Origin: Sphingomonas jejuensis
GTDB taxonomy: Bacteria > Pseudomonadota > Alphaproteobacteria > Sphingomonadales > Sphingomonadaceae
DNA length: 64,000 nucleotides
Assembly: GCF_011927695.1 (NCBI RefSeq)
Contig: NZ_JAATJE010000001.1
Location: 434,001 to 498,000 of the forward strand
Direction of reading: 5' to 3'
Below the pieces are notes generated by a model. That model was not told the DNA's origin and made no database searches. It was given only the letters and a program-made list of their open reading frames with translations. Below, piece after piece: positions 51,401-58,537 of the stretch. How positions within the stretch are numbered: position 1 is the first letter of the stretch; each line of letters opens with the position of its first letter. A program made the position numbers and the translations under genes.

Positions 51401-51599
51401 CAGCCAGTTCACCAACCTGCCGTTCCTGTTCAACATCCGGGTGGAGGCGCCCTTCCGCGGGCTGCTGGCGTCGCTGCGCGGGTTCGGCGATCCGGAGGAG
51501 CTGCTGCGCGAGCGGTTGCCGGACGCGATCAACGCGCCCGATCCCGCGCTCCCGGCGCCCAGCGGCGTTCAGCCACCGGTCAGCCGGACAGCGTCATAG
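48498..51599 (+). CDS. YdbH-type intermembrane phospholipid transport protein (start uncertain)
   Basis: The protein of about 1033 residues has an N-terminal membrane anchor ([17 protein letters not shown]) and a long beta-rich periplasmic body, typical of AsmA/TamB-like bridge proteins. The C-terminus ([67 protein letters not shown]) is the YdbH signature. It should form a hydrophobic channel between inner and outer membrane together with YnbE. GTG 48498 is the only conventional start in the frame and lacks a nearby ribosome-binding site; an ATC at 48447 follows a GGGGAGAG. The ynbE and ydbL genes follow. Confidence 0.85.
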   Translation: [1033 protein letters not shown]

Positions 51600-51609
51600 G
51601 AGCATGCGG

Positions 51610-51837
51610 ATGTTGACGGGCGTTGATCAGGGTGCGAGCCGGGGCGGCATGACCACCGTGCGCACCGCGACCATGGCCGGGCTGGTGCTGATGCTGGGCG
51701 CGTGCGTCCAGGTGCAGGCGCCGGAACGGCCGATCGAGATCAATCTGAACGTCAATGTCCGGCAGGAGGTTCTGCTGAGGCTTGAACGTGATGCCGAGGC
51801 GATCATCGAGGAAAATCCGGAGCTGTTCCCGCAATGA
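51610..51837 (+). CDS. YnbE-type lipoprotein
   Basis: The 75-residue lipoprotein (from ATG 51610, with AGGAG 8 nt upstream) has lipobox LMLGAC and the short conserved mature part VQVQAPERPIEINLNVNVRQEVLLRLERDAEAIIEENPELFPQ. YnbE is an outer-membrane lipoprotein that extends YdbH's beta-structure to complete the intermembrane bridge. A start at 51649 (MTTVRTATMAGLVLMLGAC) is also possible. Its stop overlaps the ydbL-type start. Confidence 0.88.
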   Translation: MLTGVDQGASRGGMTTVRTATMAGLVLMLGACVQVQAPERPIEINLNVNVRQEVLLRLERDAEAIIEENPELFPQ

Positions 51838-52232
51838 CACGTCTGTCCACCATCGTGCTGGCCGCCGGTGCCGCGGCCGGGCTCGCGCTTGTCGCCATGC
51901 CGGCCGCCGCGCAGGAGAGCGGGGCCGTTCGCGCCGCCATCGCCGCCGGAACGGTGGGCGAGAAGGCGGACGGCTATCTCGGCATTCGCGGCCAGGTGTC
52001 GGGCGCGGTGCGGGCGGAGGTCGATTCGATCAACATTCGCCGACGCGCCGTCTACACGGAGCGCGTGGCTGGTCGTCCGGTCAGCGTCGAGCAGATGGCG
52101 GCGGCGATCGGTTGTCGCACGCTTGCGACGCGGGTTCAGCCCGGCCACGCCTACCAGTCCGACGACGGCACCTGGCGCGTGCGGGGCGAGGGCGATCCGC
52201 CGCCCACCGCCGCCAACTGCCCCGCGCTCTGA
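51834..52232 (+). CDS. YdbL family (DUF1318) periplasmic protein
   Basis: The 132-residue protein begins with a signal peptide (MTRLSTIVLAAGAAAGLALVAMPAAAQ) and carries the DUF1318 pattern GTVGEKADGYLGIRGQVSGAVRAEVDSINIRRRAVY. In Escherichia coli YdbL modulates assembly of the YdbH-YnbE bridge. The ATG at 51834 overlaps the ynbE stop by 4 nt. The intact three-gene order supports the assignment of all three. Confidence 0.9.
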   Translation: MTRLSTIVLAAGAAAGLALVAMPAAAQESGAVRAAIAAGTVGEKADGYLGIRGQVSGAVRAEVDSINIRRRAVYTERVAGRPVSVEQMAAAIGCRTLATRVQPGHAYQSDDGTWRVRGEGDPPPTAANCPAL

Positions 52233-52324
52233 CCTGTTCGGGATCGGCGGCCGACTGCGTTCCCGGCCGGCGGCCTGTACCCTGACAGGGTCGATGCGGC
52301 TGTCGAGCGCGCCTGCCGCTGCGG

Positions 52325-52353
52325 TTGACTTGGCGACACCCCCTTCCTAAACG
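52325..52353 (+). promoter_or_regulatory. Likely promoter of the F0 ATP synthase operon
   Basis: TTGACT at 52325-52330 is followed, after a 16- to 17-nt spacer, by CTAAAC/TAAACG (52347-52353), about 85 nt before atpI. The -35 match is good and the -10 weak. No other promoter-like sequence is visible in the 204-nt gap. Confidence 0.4.
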
Positions 52354-52436
52354 GGCCGCGCTCTGGCGGGACCGTCCGCCGTCGCGCAAATCCAAGCCGC
52401 GCCCCCGCATCGCGCGGTGGCTGGCAGGGAGGCGGG

Positions 52437-52751
52437 ATGGAAGGCGGAAACGGCCAGGACCATGGCGGGGCGGACCCGCGGCTCACGCAGCTCGACGAGC
52501 GGCTGGCCAAGGTCCGCGCCGACGAATCGATCCGCACGGGACGGTCGAAGCGCGGCCCAGGGAAGGGTTATTCCCAGGGCAATCGCGTCTTGGCTGAGCT
52601 GATCGGAGGTCTTGGTGGCGGTGCGCTCATCGGTTGGCTGCTCGACAGCTGGCTGCGGACCACCCCCTGGCTCCTCCTGCTGCTGATGACGCTGGGCGTC
52701 GCTGCGGCGTTGAGGAACATCGTGAGGATCTCCAGCGAGCGTCCGGAATAA
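52437..52751 (+). CDS. AtpI family F0F1 ATP synthase accessory protein
   Basis: The 104-residue protein has a charged N-terminus (LTQLDERLAKVRADES) and two hydrophobic segments (VLAELIGGLGGGALIGWLLD and PWLLLLLMTLGVAAALRNIV), as in alphaproteobacterial AtpI. It assists c-ring assembly and may carry Mg2+. GGGAGG lies 6 nt before the ATG. It is first in the atpI-B-E-F'-F operon. Confidence 0.9.
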   Translation: MEGGNGQDHGGADPRLTQLDERLAKVRADESIRTGRSKRGPGKGYSQGNRVLAELIGGLGGGALIGWLLDSWLRTTPWLLLLLMTLGVAAALRNIVRISSERPE

Positions 52752-52787
52752 CACCGGGCGCCGCTGCGCATAGGGATGGGTTGAAAA

Positions 52788-53579
52788 TTGGCCACCGGGG
52801 CTGAAAGCGGCAAGATCGACCCGATGCACCAGTTCACCATTGAACCGCTGTTCGGGCGGATCGAGGTGGGGGGCTTGGACCTGAGCTTCACCAATTCCGC
52901 GCTGTGGATGGTGCTGACGCTGGGCGTGCTCTGGGTGTTCATGCTAGGCGGCATGAAGCGCGAGCTGGTGCCCGGCCGCTGGCAGGCCGCGGTCGAAAGC
53001 GTCCATGGCTTCATCGCCGGCATGCTGACCGCCAACATCGGCCCCGAAGGCCGCCGGTTCGTCCCTTATGTCTTCTCGCTGTTCATGTTCATCCTGGTGG
53101 CCAATCTGCTGGGCCTGTTGCCCATCGGCATCATCCCCGGGCTCCATGCCTTCACCGTCACCAGCCACCTGACCGTTACGGGCGTGCTCGCCATCATCAG
53201 CTTCTCCATGGTGCTGATCATCGGCTTTGCACGGCACGGCTTCCACTTCTTCTCGCTGTTCGTGCCGCACGGCACGCCGCTCCCGATGATCCCGCTGATC
53301 TTCTTTGTGGAGCTGGTGTCGTTCCTGGTGCGCCCGTTCAGCCTGGGACTGCGTCTCTTCGTCGCCATGATGGCGGGGCATATTCTTCTGAAGGTGCTGG
53401 CCGGCTTCGTCGTGTCCGGTGCCAACGCCGCATGGTGGACGCCCGTGGTCGTCAGCCTGCCGTCCATGCTGCTGATGGTCGCCATCTCGGCGCTGGAGCT
53501 GCTGGTCTGCGCCATCCAGGCTTATGTCTTCGCCCTGCTGACGTCGCTCTACCTGAACGACGCGGTCAATCTTCACTAA
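52788..53579 (+). CDS. atpB: F0F1 ATP synthase subunit A
   Basis: The 263-residue membrane subunit has IDPMHQFTIEPLFGRIEVGGLDLSFTNSALWM at the start, FVPYVFSLFMFILVANLLGLLPIG, and the proton-path helix with the essential Arg in VRPFSLGLRLFVAMMAGHILL. It forms the proton half-channels against the c-ring. The start is TTG 52788 with a purine-rich sequence upstream; ATG 52824 would remove the conserved GKIDP part. Confidence 0.96.
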   Translation: MATGAESGKIDPMHQFTIEPLFGRIEVGGLDLSFTNSALWMVLTLGVLWVFMLGGMKRELVPGRWQAAVESVHGFIAGMLTANIGPEGRRFVPYVFSLFMFILVANLLGLLPIGIIPGLHAFTVTSHLTVTGVLAIISFSMVLIIGFARHGFHFFSLFVPHGTPLPMIPLIFFVELVSFLVRPFSLGLRLFVAMMAGHILLKVLAGFVVSGANAAWWTPVVVSLPSMLLMVAISALELLVCAIQAYVFALLTSLYLNDAVNLH

Positions 53580-53608
53580 AACAACAGCTTACACGAAGGA
53601 GTTATTTC

Positions 53609-53836
53609 ATGGACGCAGAAGCCGCAAAGCTGCTCGGTGCCGGTCTGGCCGCCATCGGTGCCGGTCTGGCCGCGCTGGGCGTGGGCAATGTCTTCGCCAA
53701 GTTCCTCGAAGGCGCGCTGCGCAACCCGGCCGCTTCGGACGGCCAGCAGGGCCGCCTGTTCATCGGCTTCGCCGCCGCCGAGCTCCTGGGCCTGCTGGCC
53801 TTCGTGATCGCGGTTCTGCTGATCTTCGTCGCCTAA
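53609..53836 (+). CDS. atpE: F0F1 ATP synthase subunit C
   Basis: The 75-residue proteolipid is two transmembrane helices joined by the polar loop RNPAASDGQQG. The proton-carrying residue is Glu58 in FIGFAAAELLGLLAFVIAVL. GAAGGAG lies 7 nt before the ATG at 53609, a strong site in keeping with the high copy number needed for the c-ring. Confidence 0.97.
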   Translation: MDAEAAKLLGAGLAAIGAGLAALGVGNVFAKFLEGALRNPAASDGQQGRLFIGFAAAELLGLLAFVIAVLLIFVA

Positions 53837-53861
53837 GCGAACGGGGACCGGACCAAACGCC

Positions 53862-54353
53862 ATGCCTCAGATCGACCAGATCGCGAGCACCTATGCCTCG
53901 CAGATCTTCTGGCTGCTGATCACCTTCGGGCTCGTCTACTTCACCATCGGCCGCGGCATGCTGCCGAAGGTGGAGCAGGTGGTGGACGCGCGTGACCGCC
54001 GCATCGCCGACGACCTTGTCGCGGCGGAGCGGGCACGCGCAGCTGCCGACGAGACCGAGGCGGCATGGCGCAAGCGGATGGACGAGGCCCGCGACGCGGC
54101 CGCGCATCAGACAGCGGAGGCCAAGGCGGCCGCCGCGCGGGATGCGGAAGGCCGCGTGAAGGCGGCAGATGCCGAGGCCGAGGCGCGCGTTGCTGCGGCG
54201 GAAGCGCGGATCGCCGCAGCACGGACGGAGTCGCTCGCCAACATCGACACGGTCGCGGCCGAAGCGGCGCAGGACATCGTCCGGCGTCTGGCGGGCATCG
54301 ACATCGACGAGGCGGCGGCACGGGCGGCCGTGCGGGAGGTGGCGCATGGCTAA
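53862..54353 (+). CDS. atpF: F0F1 ATP synthase subunit B'
   Basis: The 163-residue stator subunit has one N-terminal membrane helix (IFWLLITFGLVYFTIGRGMLPKVEQVVDARDRRI) and a long Ala/Glu/Arg coiled coil. Duplicated b and b' subunits are normal in Alphaproteobacteria. Its 3' end overlaps the next gene by 8 nt. Confidence 0.93.
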   Translation: MPQIDQIASTYASQIFWLLITFGLVYFTIGRGMLPKVEQVVDARDRRIADDLVAAERARAAADETEAAWRKRMDEARDAAAHQTAEAKAAAARDAEGRVKAADAEAEARVAAAEARIAAARTESLANIDTVAAEAAQDIVRRLAGIDIDEAAARAAVREVAHG

Positions 54354-54981
54354 TCCCAGCAACGGATCGGCAACGGTCGCGGCCAACCTGGCCGACCCCT
54401 TCTCGTCGGAGCCGCTGGCGCCGACCGACATGGGTCATGAAGGTATCACCGGTTCGATCAGCGGTGCGGGTGGCGAGCATGTCGCCGCGCCCGCCGCGCT
54501 CGGGCTGGAGGCGGAGGGCTGGGTTGCCCTCGCCATGCTGCTGCTGATTGCGCTGCTGGTGTGGCGCGGGATCGGCAAGGCCATCGGCAAGGCGCTGGAC
54601 GGACGCATCGCGACCATCCGCGCGCAGCTTGACGATGCATCGCGGCTGCGGGCCGAGGCGGAAGCGCTGAAGGCAGAATATGAGGGGCGCGCGGCAACCG
54701 CCGCCGCCGACGCCGAGGCGGTGCGCGACGGTGCGCGGCGCGAGGCCGATGCGATCCTGGCCAAGGCGCAGGCTGACGCCGCTCAGTTGATCGAGCGGCG
54801 TACGGCCATGGCGGAAGCCAAGATCGCGGCGGCCGAGCGGAGCGCGCTTGCCGATGTCCGGCGCAGTGCGGCCGATGCGGCATCCGCCGCGGCGGCGCGG
54901 CTGCTGGCCGACCGGCTGGATGCCGGAGCCGACCGGCCGCTGATCGATCGCACGATCTCGGGCCTTGGCCGATTGAACTGA
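54346..54981 (+). CDS. atpF: F0F1 ATP synthase subunit B
   Basis: The 211-residue second stator subunit starts at ATG 54346 inside the end of the b' gene. A non-conserved Gly/Ser N-terminus of about 60 residues leads to the membrane helix WVALAMLLLIALLVWRGIGKAIGKALDGRI and a long charged coiled coil. The F1 genes are not in this window, as is typical of the split alphaproteobacterial arrangement. Its stop shares a base with the next start (TGATG). Confidence 0.92.
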   Translation: MANPSNGSATVAANLADPFSSEPLAPTDMGHEGITGSISGAGGEHVAAPAALGLEAEGWVALAMLLLIALLVWRGIGKAIGKALDGRIATIRAQLDDASRLRAEAEALKAEYEGRAATAAADAEAVRDGARREADAILAKAQADAAQLIERRTAMAEAKIAAAERSALADVRRSAADAASAAAARLLADRLDAGADRPLIDRTISGLGRLN

Positions 54982-55781
54982 TGCGGTGGGCGGCTTGGCG
55001 GCCGGTGCTGGCCGCGGCCGCCATCGTGATGCCGAGTACCGGTTCGGCGCAGGCGCTCTCCCCCTTCTGCTCGGATCGCCCCGACCGCGTCGTCACGCCG
55101 TGCGTGATCGAGGGCGGCGCGGTGCAGCTCGAGATCGGCGCTGTCGATTGGGCGCGGACCCGCGACGGAGCTGATCGCACGGACGAGACGCTGATCGCCG
55201 ACACCGTCCTCCGCTTCGGATTGGGCGACGAGTTCGATCTCCGGGTCGGCCTTTCGCCCTTGGTTCGTGTCCGCGACGTCATGGGCGGTCGGATCGAACA
55301 GCATGAGGGCGTTGGCGATCTGACCGTCGGCTTGCGCCGGCGCATCGTCGATGGTGGCGACGACGGTGTGTCCTTCGGCCTGCAGCTTGGCGCCACGCTG
55401 CCGACCGGCGGAGACCGGCTGGGGCAGGGCGACTGGTCGGTTGAGGTCGTCGCGCCGGTGCAGATCCCGCTGGGAAAAATCCTCACGCTGGGACTGACGC
55501 CGACGGTCGCGGCCGCCGCGGACGAGGACGGCGACGGGCGGCATTTCGCCTGGGGCGGGGTGGCCGGGATCGAGGCGGCACTCGGCGAGCGGGTCGCCGT
55601 CGGCACCGAGCTCTACGCGATCAGAAACGAGGAGGCGGGCGGGGCGACCGAGGCGACTGCCGACGCCTATGCGACATGGCGGCTCAGCGACGGGGTGCAG
55701 CTGGATGTCGCGGCCTATGTCGGGCTGAACGCCGACACGCCAGACATTGAGCTTCTGAGCGGCATCACCTGGCGGCTGTGA
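54981..55781 (+). CDS. Putative outer-membrane beta-barrel protein (MetA-pathway phenol degradation-like)
   Basis: The 266-residue protein begins with a signal peptide (MRWAAWRPVLAAAAIVMPSTGSAQ) and continues as alternating beta strands with the barrel-like patterns FGLGDEFDLRVGLSPLVRVRD, GVGDLTVGLRRRIVDGGD, VSFGLQLGATLPTGGDRLG and a C-terminal terminal strand ITWRL. It resembles Phenol_MetA_deg family proteins. It is coupled to subunit b by a TGATG overlap, an unusual partner for an ATP synthase operon. Function unknown. Confidence 0.78.
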   Translation: MRWAAWRPVLAAAAIVMPSTGSAQALSPFCSDRPDRVVTPCVIEGGAVQLEIGAVDWARTRDGADRTDETLIADTVLRFGLGDEFDLRVGLSPLVRVRDVMGGRIEQHEGVGDLTVGLRRRIVDGGDDGVSFGLQLGATLPTGGDRLGQGDWSVEVVAPVQIPLGKILTLGLTPTVAAAADEDGDGRHFAWGGVAGIEAALGERVAVGTELYAIRNEEAGGATEATADAYATWRLSDGVQLDVAAYVGLNADTPDIELLSGITWRL

Positions 55782-55821
55782 AGGGGTGGCTTCACGGCCC
55801 CGGGCTACCTAGATTCAGCCG

Positions 55822-57744
55822 GTGAACACAGAAACGACCGATCGCTTCAACGAGGAACGCGCGACCTACACGGTGCGCGGCAGCGACAAGCCCGACATCG
55901 ACGCCGGCGTCGCCGCGATCCGCAACGTGCTGAAGACGCTGCCGGCGCGGCCGGGTGTGTACCGGATGCTCGATGGCCGCGGCGAGGTGCTGTATGTCGG
56001 CAAGGCGCGCGCGCTGAAGCAGCGGGTGATCAACTACACACAGGTGGCGCGGCTGCCCAAGCGGCTGAGCCGCATGGTCGCGCAGACCCGCGGCATGACG
56101 ATCGTCACCACCAACAGCGAGGCGGAGGCGCTGCTGCTGGAGGCGCAGCTCATCAAGCGGTACCGCCCGCCATACAACGTCCTGCTGCGCGACGACAAAA
56201 GCTTCCCCTTCATCCTGCTGCGGCAGGACCATGCCTTTCCGCGCATCCAGAAGCATCGGGGCGCGAGGCGCGCGAAGGGCGACTATTTCGGGCCGTTTGC
56301 CAGTGCCGGATCGGTAACGCGGACGCTCAATGCGCTGCAGAAGCTCTTTCTGCTCAGAAGCTGCACCGACAGCTTCTTCGCCAATCGGTCCCGGCCCTGC
56401 CTGCTGCACCAGATCCGCCGCTGCTCCGCGCCGTGCGTCGGGCGGATCGACGAGGCCGCCTATGCCGAGCTGGTCGCGGATTCGAAGGCGTTTCTCGCGG
56501 GCAAGTCGTCGGCCGTGCAGAAGAAGCTGGGCGAGGCGATGGAGAAGGCCGCGGCCGATCTGGATTTCGAGCTGGCGGCGATCCTGCGGGACCGGCTGAA
56601 GGCGCTGACCTTCATCCAGGGCGCGCAGGCGATCAATGCGGACGGCGTCGGCGATGCGGACGTGTTCGCGCTGGCATGCAATGCCGGCGTGATGTGCATC
56701 CAGGCCTTCTTCATTCGCGGCGGCCAGAACTGGGGGCACAGGAGCTTCTTTCCCACGCACACCGACGGCGTGCCGGAAGCGGAGGTGCTGGCAAGCTTCA
56801 TGGCGCAATTCTACGAGGAGGTGCCCCCGCCGCGCACCATCCTGGTCGACCGCATGCCGGCCGAGCCCGAGCTGATCGCCGAAGCCCTGGGCGAGCGCGC
56901 GGGAGCCAAGGTCGTGATCTCGGAACCGCAGCGCGGCGATCGCCGCCGGCTGATGGAGCAGGCGAAGCGCAACGCCTCGGAAGCGCTCGACCGGCATCTG
57001 GCGGAATCGACCACGCAGGGGAAGATCCTGCGCGAGCTGGCCGAGCTGTTTGAGCTGGAAGGCCCGCCCAACCGGATCGAAGTCTATGATAACAGCCATA
57101 TCCAGGGGACGGCCGCGCTGGGCGCGATGATCGTCGCGGGGCCGGAAGGCTTCCGCAAGAACAGCTACCGCAAGTTCAACATCAAGAACAAGGACACGGT
57201 CGGCGGCGACGATTATGCGATGATGCGCGAGGTGATCGGCCGCCGCTTCGCCCGCGCGCGCGACGAGGATCCGGATCGCGACGGCGGCGACTGGCCGGAC
57301 TTGGTGCTGATCGACGGCGGCAAGGGACAGCTGAAGGTCGCCCGCGAGGCGCTGGAGGAGCTGGGCGTCGAGGACGTGGTGCTGATCGGCGTCGCCAAGG
57401 GGCCGGACCATGGCCGCGAGGGGCGGGAGGTCTTCCACATGCTGGACGGGCGCGAGCTGACGCTGCCCGTCAATTCGCCCGTGCTGTTCTATCTGCAGCG
57501 CCTGCGCGACGAGGCGCACCGCTTCGTGATCGGCGCCCACCGCGGCAAGCGTTCCAAGGCGCTGGGCGTCAGCCCGCTGGACGAGGTGCCGGGCATCGGT
57601 CCTGCGCGCAAGAAGGCGCTGCTGATGCGTTTCGGCACGGCACGCGCGGTGCGGGCGGCATCGCTGGAGGATCTCGCAAAGACACCCGGCGTGTCGCGTG
57701 CGGTGGCGCAGATCGTCCATGATCATTTCCATGCCGGCGGCTGA
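55822..57744 (+). CDS. uvrC: Excinuclease ABC subunit UvrC
   Basis: The 640-residue repair nuclease starts at GTG 55822. It has an N-terminal GIY-YIG domain (RPGVYRMLDGRGEVLYVGKARALKQRV), a Cys-containing loop (CLLHQIRRCSAPCVGRI), a UVR motif (AMEKAAADLDFELAAILRDRLKAL), the RNase H-like C-terminal nuclease domain (RIEVYDNSHIQG, LVLIDGGKGQL) and C-terminal helix-hairpin-helix repeats (EVPGIGPARKKALLMRFG). It makes both incisions in nucleotide excision repair. Confidence 0.97.
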   Translation: MNTETTDRFNEERATYTVRGSDKPDIDAGVAAIRNVLKTLPARPGVYRMLDGRGEVLYVGKARALKQRVINYTQVARLPKRLSRMVAQTRGMTIVTTNSEAEALLLEAQLIKRYRPPYNVLLRDDKSFPFILLRQDHAFPRIQKHRGARRAKGDYFGPFASAGSVTRTLNALQKLFLLRSCTDSFFANRSRPCLLHQIRRCSAPCVGRIDEAAYAELVADSKAFLAGKSSAVQKKLGEAMEKAAADLDFELAAILRDRLKALTFIQGAQAINADGVGDADVFALACNAGVMCIQAFFIRGGQNWGHRSFFPTHTDGVPEAEVLASFMAQFYEEVPPPRTILVDRMPAEPELIAEALGERAGAKVVISEPQRGDRRRLMEQAKRNASEALDRHLAESTTQGKILRELAELFELEGPPNRIEVYDNSHIQGTAALGAMIVAGPEGFRKNSYRKFNIKNKDTVGGDDYAMMREVIGRRFARARDEDPDRDGGDWPDLVLIDGGKGQLKVAREALEELGVEDVVLIGVAKGPDHGREGREVFHMLDGRELTLPVNSPVLFYLQRLRDEAHRFVIGAHRGKRSKALGVSPLDEVPGIGPARKKALLMRFGTARAVRAASLEDLAKTPGVSRAVAQIVHDHFHAGG

Positions 57745-57768
57745 GCCGCGCCGGGTGCCGGCAGGCCG

Positions 57769-58506
57769 ATGCACGTCCTGACGGATGCCATCGTGCTCGG
57801 CGCTCGCGGACATGGCGAGCACGGCGCGATCGTGCGGGCGATGACGCCGGCGGACGGCATGCTGGCGGGCTATGTGCGGGGCGGGCAATCCCGGCGGCTC
57901 CGCCCGATCCTGGTGCCAGGAAATATCGTCCGCGCGGAGTATCGGGCGCGTGTCGATACGCAGCTGCCTGCCATGACGGCCGAGCTGGTGCACAGCCGCG
58001 CGCCGCTGCTGTCGGAGCCCCTGCCGGCCGCCGCGATCGAGTGGTCGACGGCGCTCGCCGCCGCCGTGCTGCCGGAAGGGCAGAGCGATCCGGCCATGTT
58101 CGATGCGCTGTCGGGCTTGCTGGGTGCCGTGGAAGCGGCACCGTCTGCGCGCGGATGGGCGGCGGCGCTGGTGCGGTTCGAGCTTCTGTTGCTGACCGCG
58201 CTGGGGGTCGGGCTGGACCTGACCCGCTGCGTGGTGACGGAGCGGGCCGACGACCTGGCCTTCGTCAGCCCGAAAAGCGCGCGTGCGGTGTCGCGGTCGG
58301 CGGCTGCCGGGCACGAGGCTCGATTGCTGCCGCTGCCCGCCTTCCTGCTGAGCGGAAGCGCCGGGACGCTGGACGAGGCGATCGGCGGATTGCGGCTGAC
58401 CCGCCACTTCCTGGACCGGGAGCTCGGGGAAGCGCGCAGGGGCGCGGTGCTCGCCGCGCGCGACCGGCTGGACGATCGATTGGCACGCGCGGCCGGGGTG
58501 CATTGA
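57769..58506 (+). CDS. recO: DNA repair protein RecO
   Basis: The 245-residue protein has the RecO N-terminal OB fold (DAIVLGARGHGEHGAIVRAMTPADGMLAGYVRGGQSRRLRPILVPGNIVRAEYRARVD) and a helical C-terminal domain. It loads RecA with RecR in gap repair. The zinc-binding cysteines of some RecO proteins are not evident. It starts 24 nt after uvrC. Confidence 0.93.
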   Translation: MHVLTDAIVLGARGHGEHGAIVRAMTPADGMLAGYVRGGQSRRLRPILVPGNIVRAEYRARVDTQLPAMTAELVHSRAPLLSEPLPAAAIEWSTALAAAVLPEGQSDPAMFDALSGLLGAVEAAPSARGWAAALVRFELLLLTALGVGLDLTRCVVTERADDLAFVSPKSARAVSRSAAAGHEARLLPLPAFLLSGSAGTLDEAIGGLRLTRHFLDRELGEARRGAVLAARDRLDDRLARAAGVH

Positions 58507-58537
58507 CGCACCCGCCCGCGCCTTTCAAAGCAGGGCC

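Noticed and set aside
58507-58537. Possible SAM riboswitch ahead of metZ, as seen in other Alphaproteobacteria
   Set aside because: Only 31 nt separate recO and metZ, too short for a known SAM riboswitch plus start.
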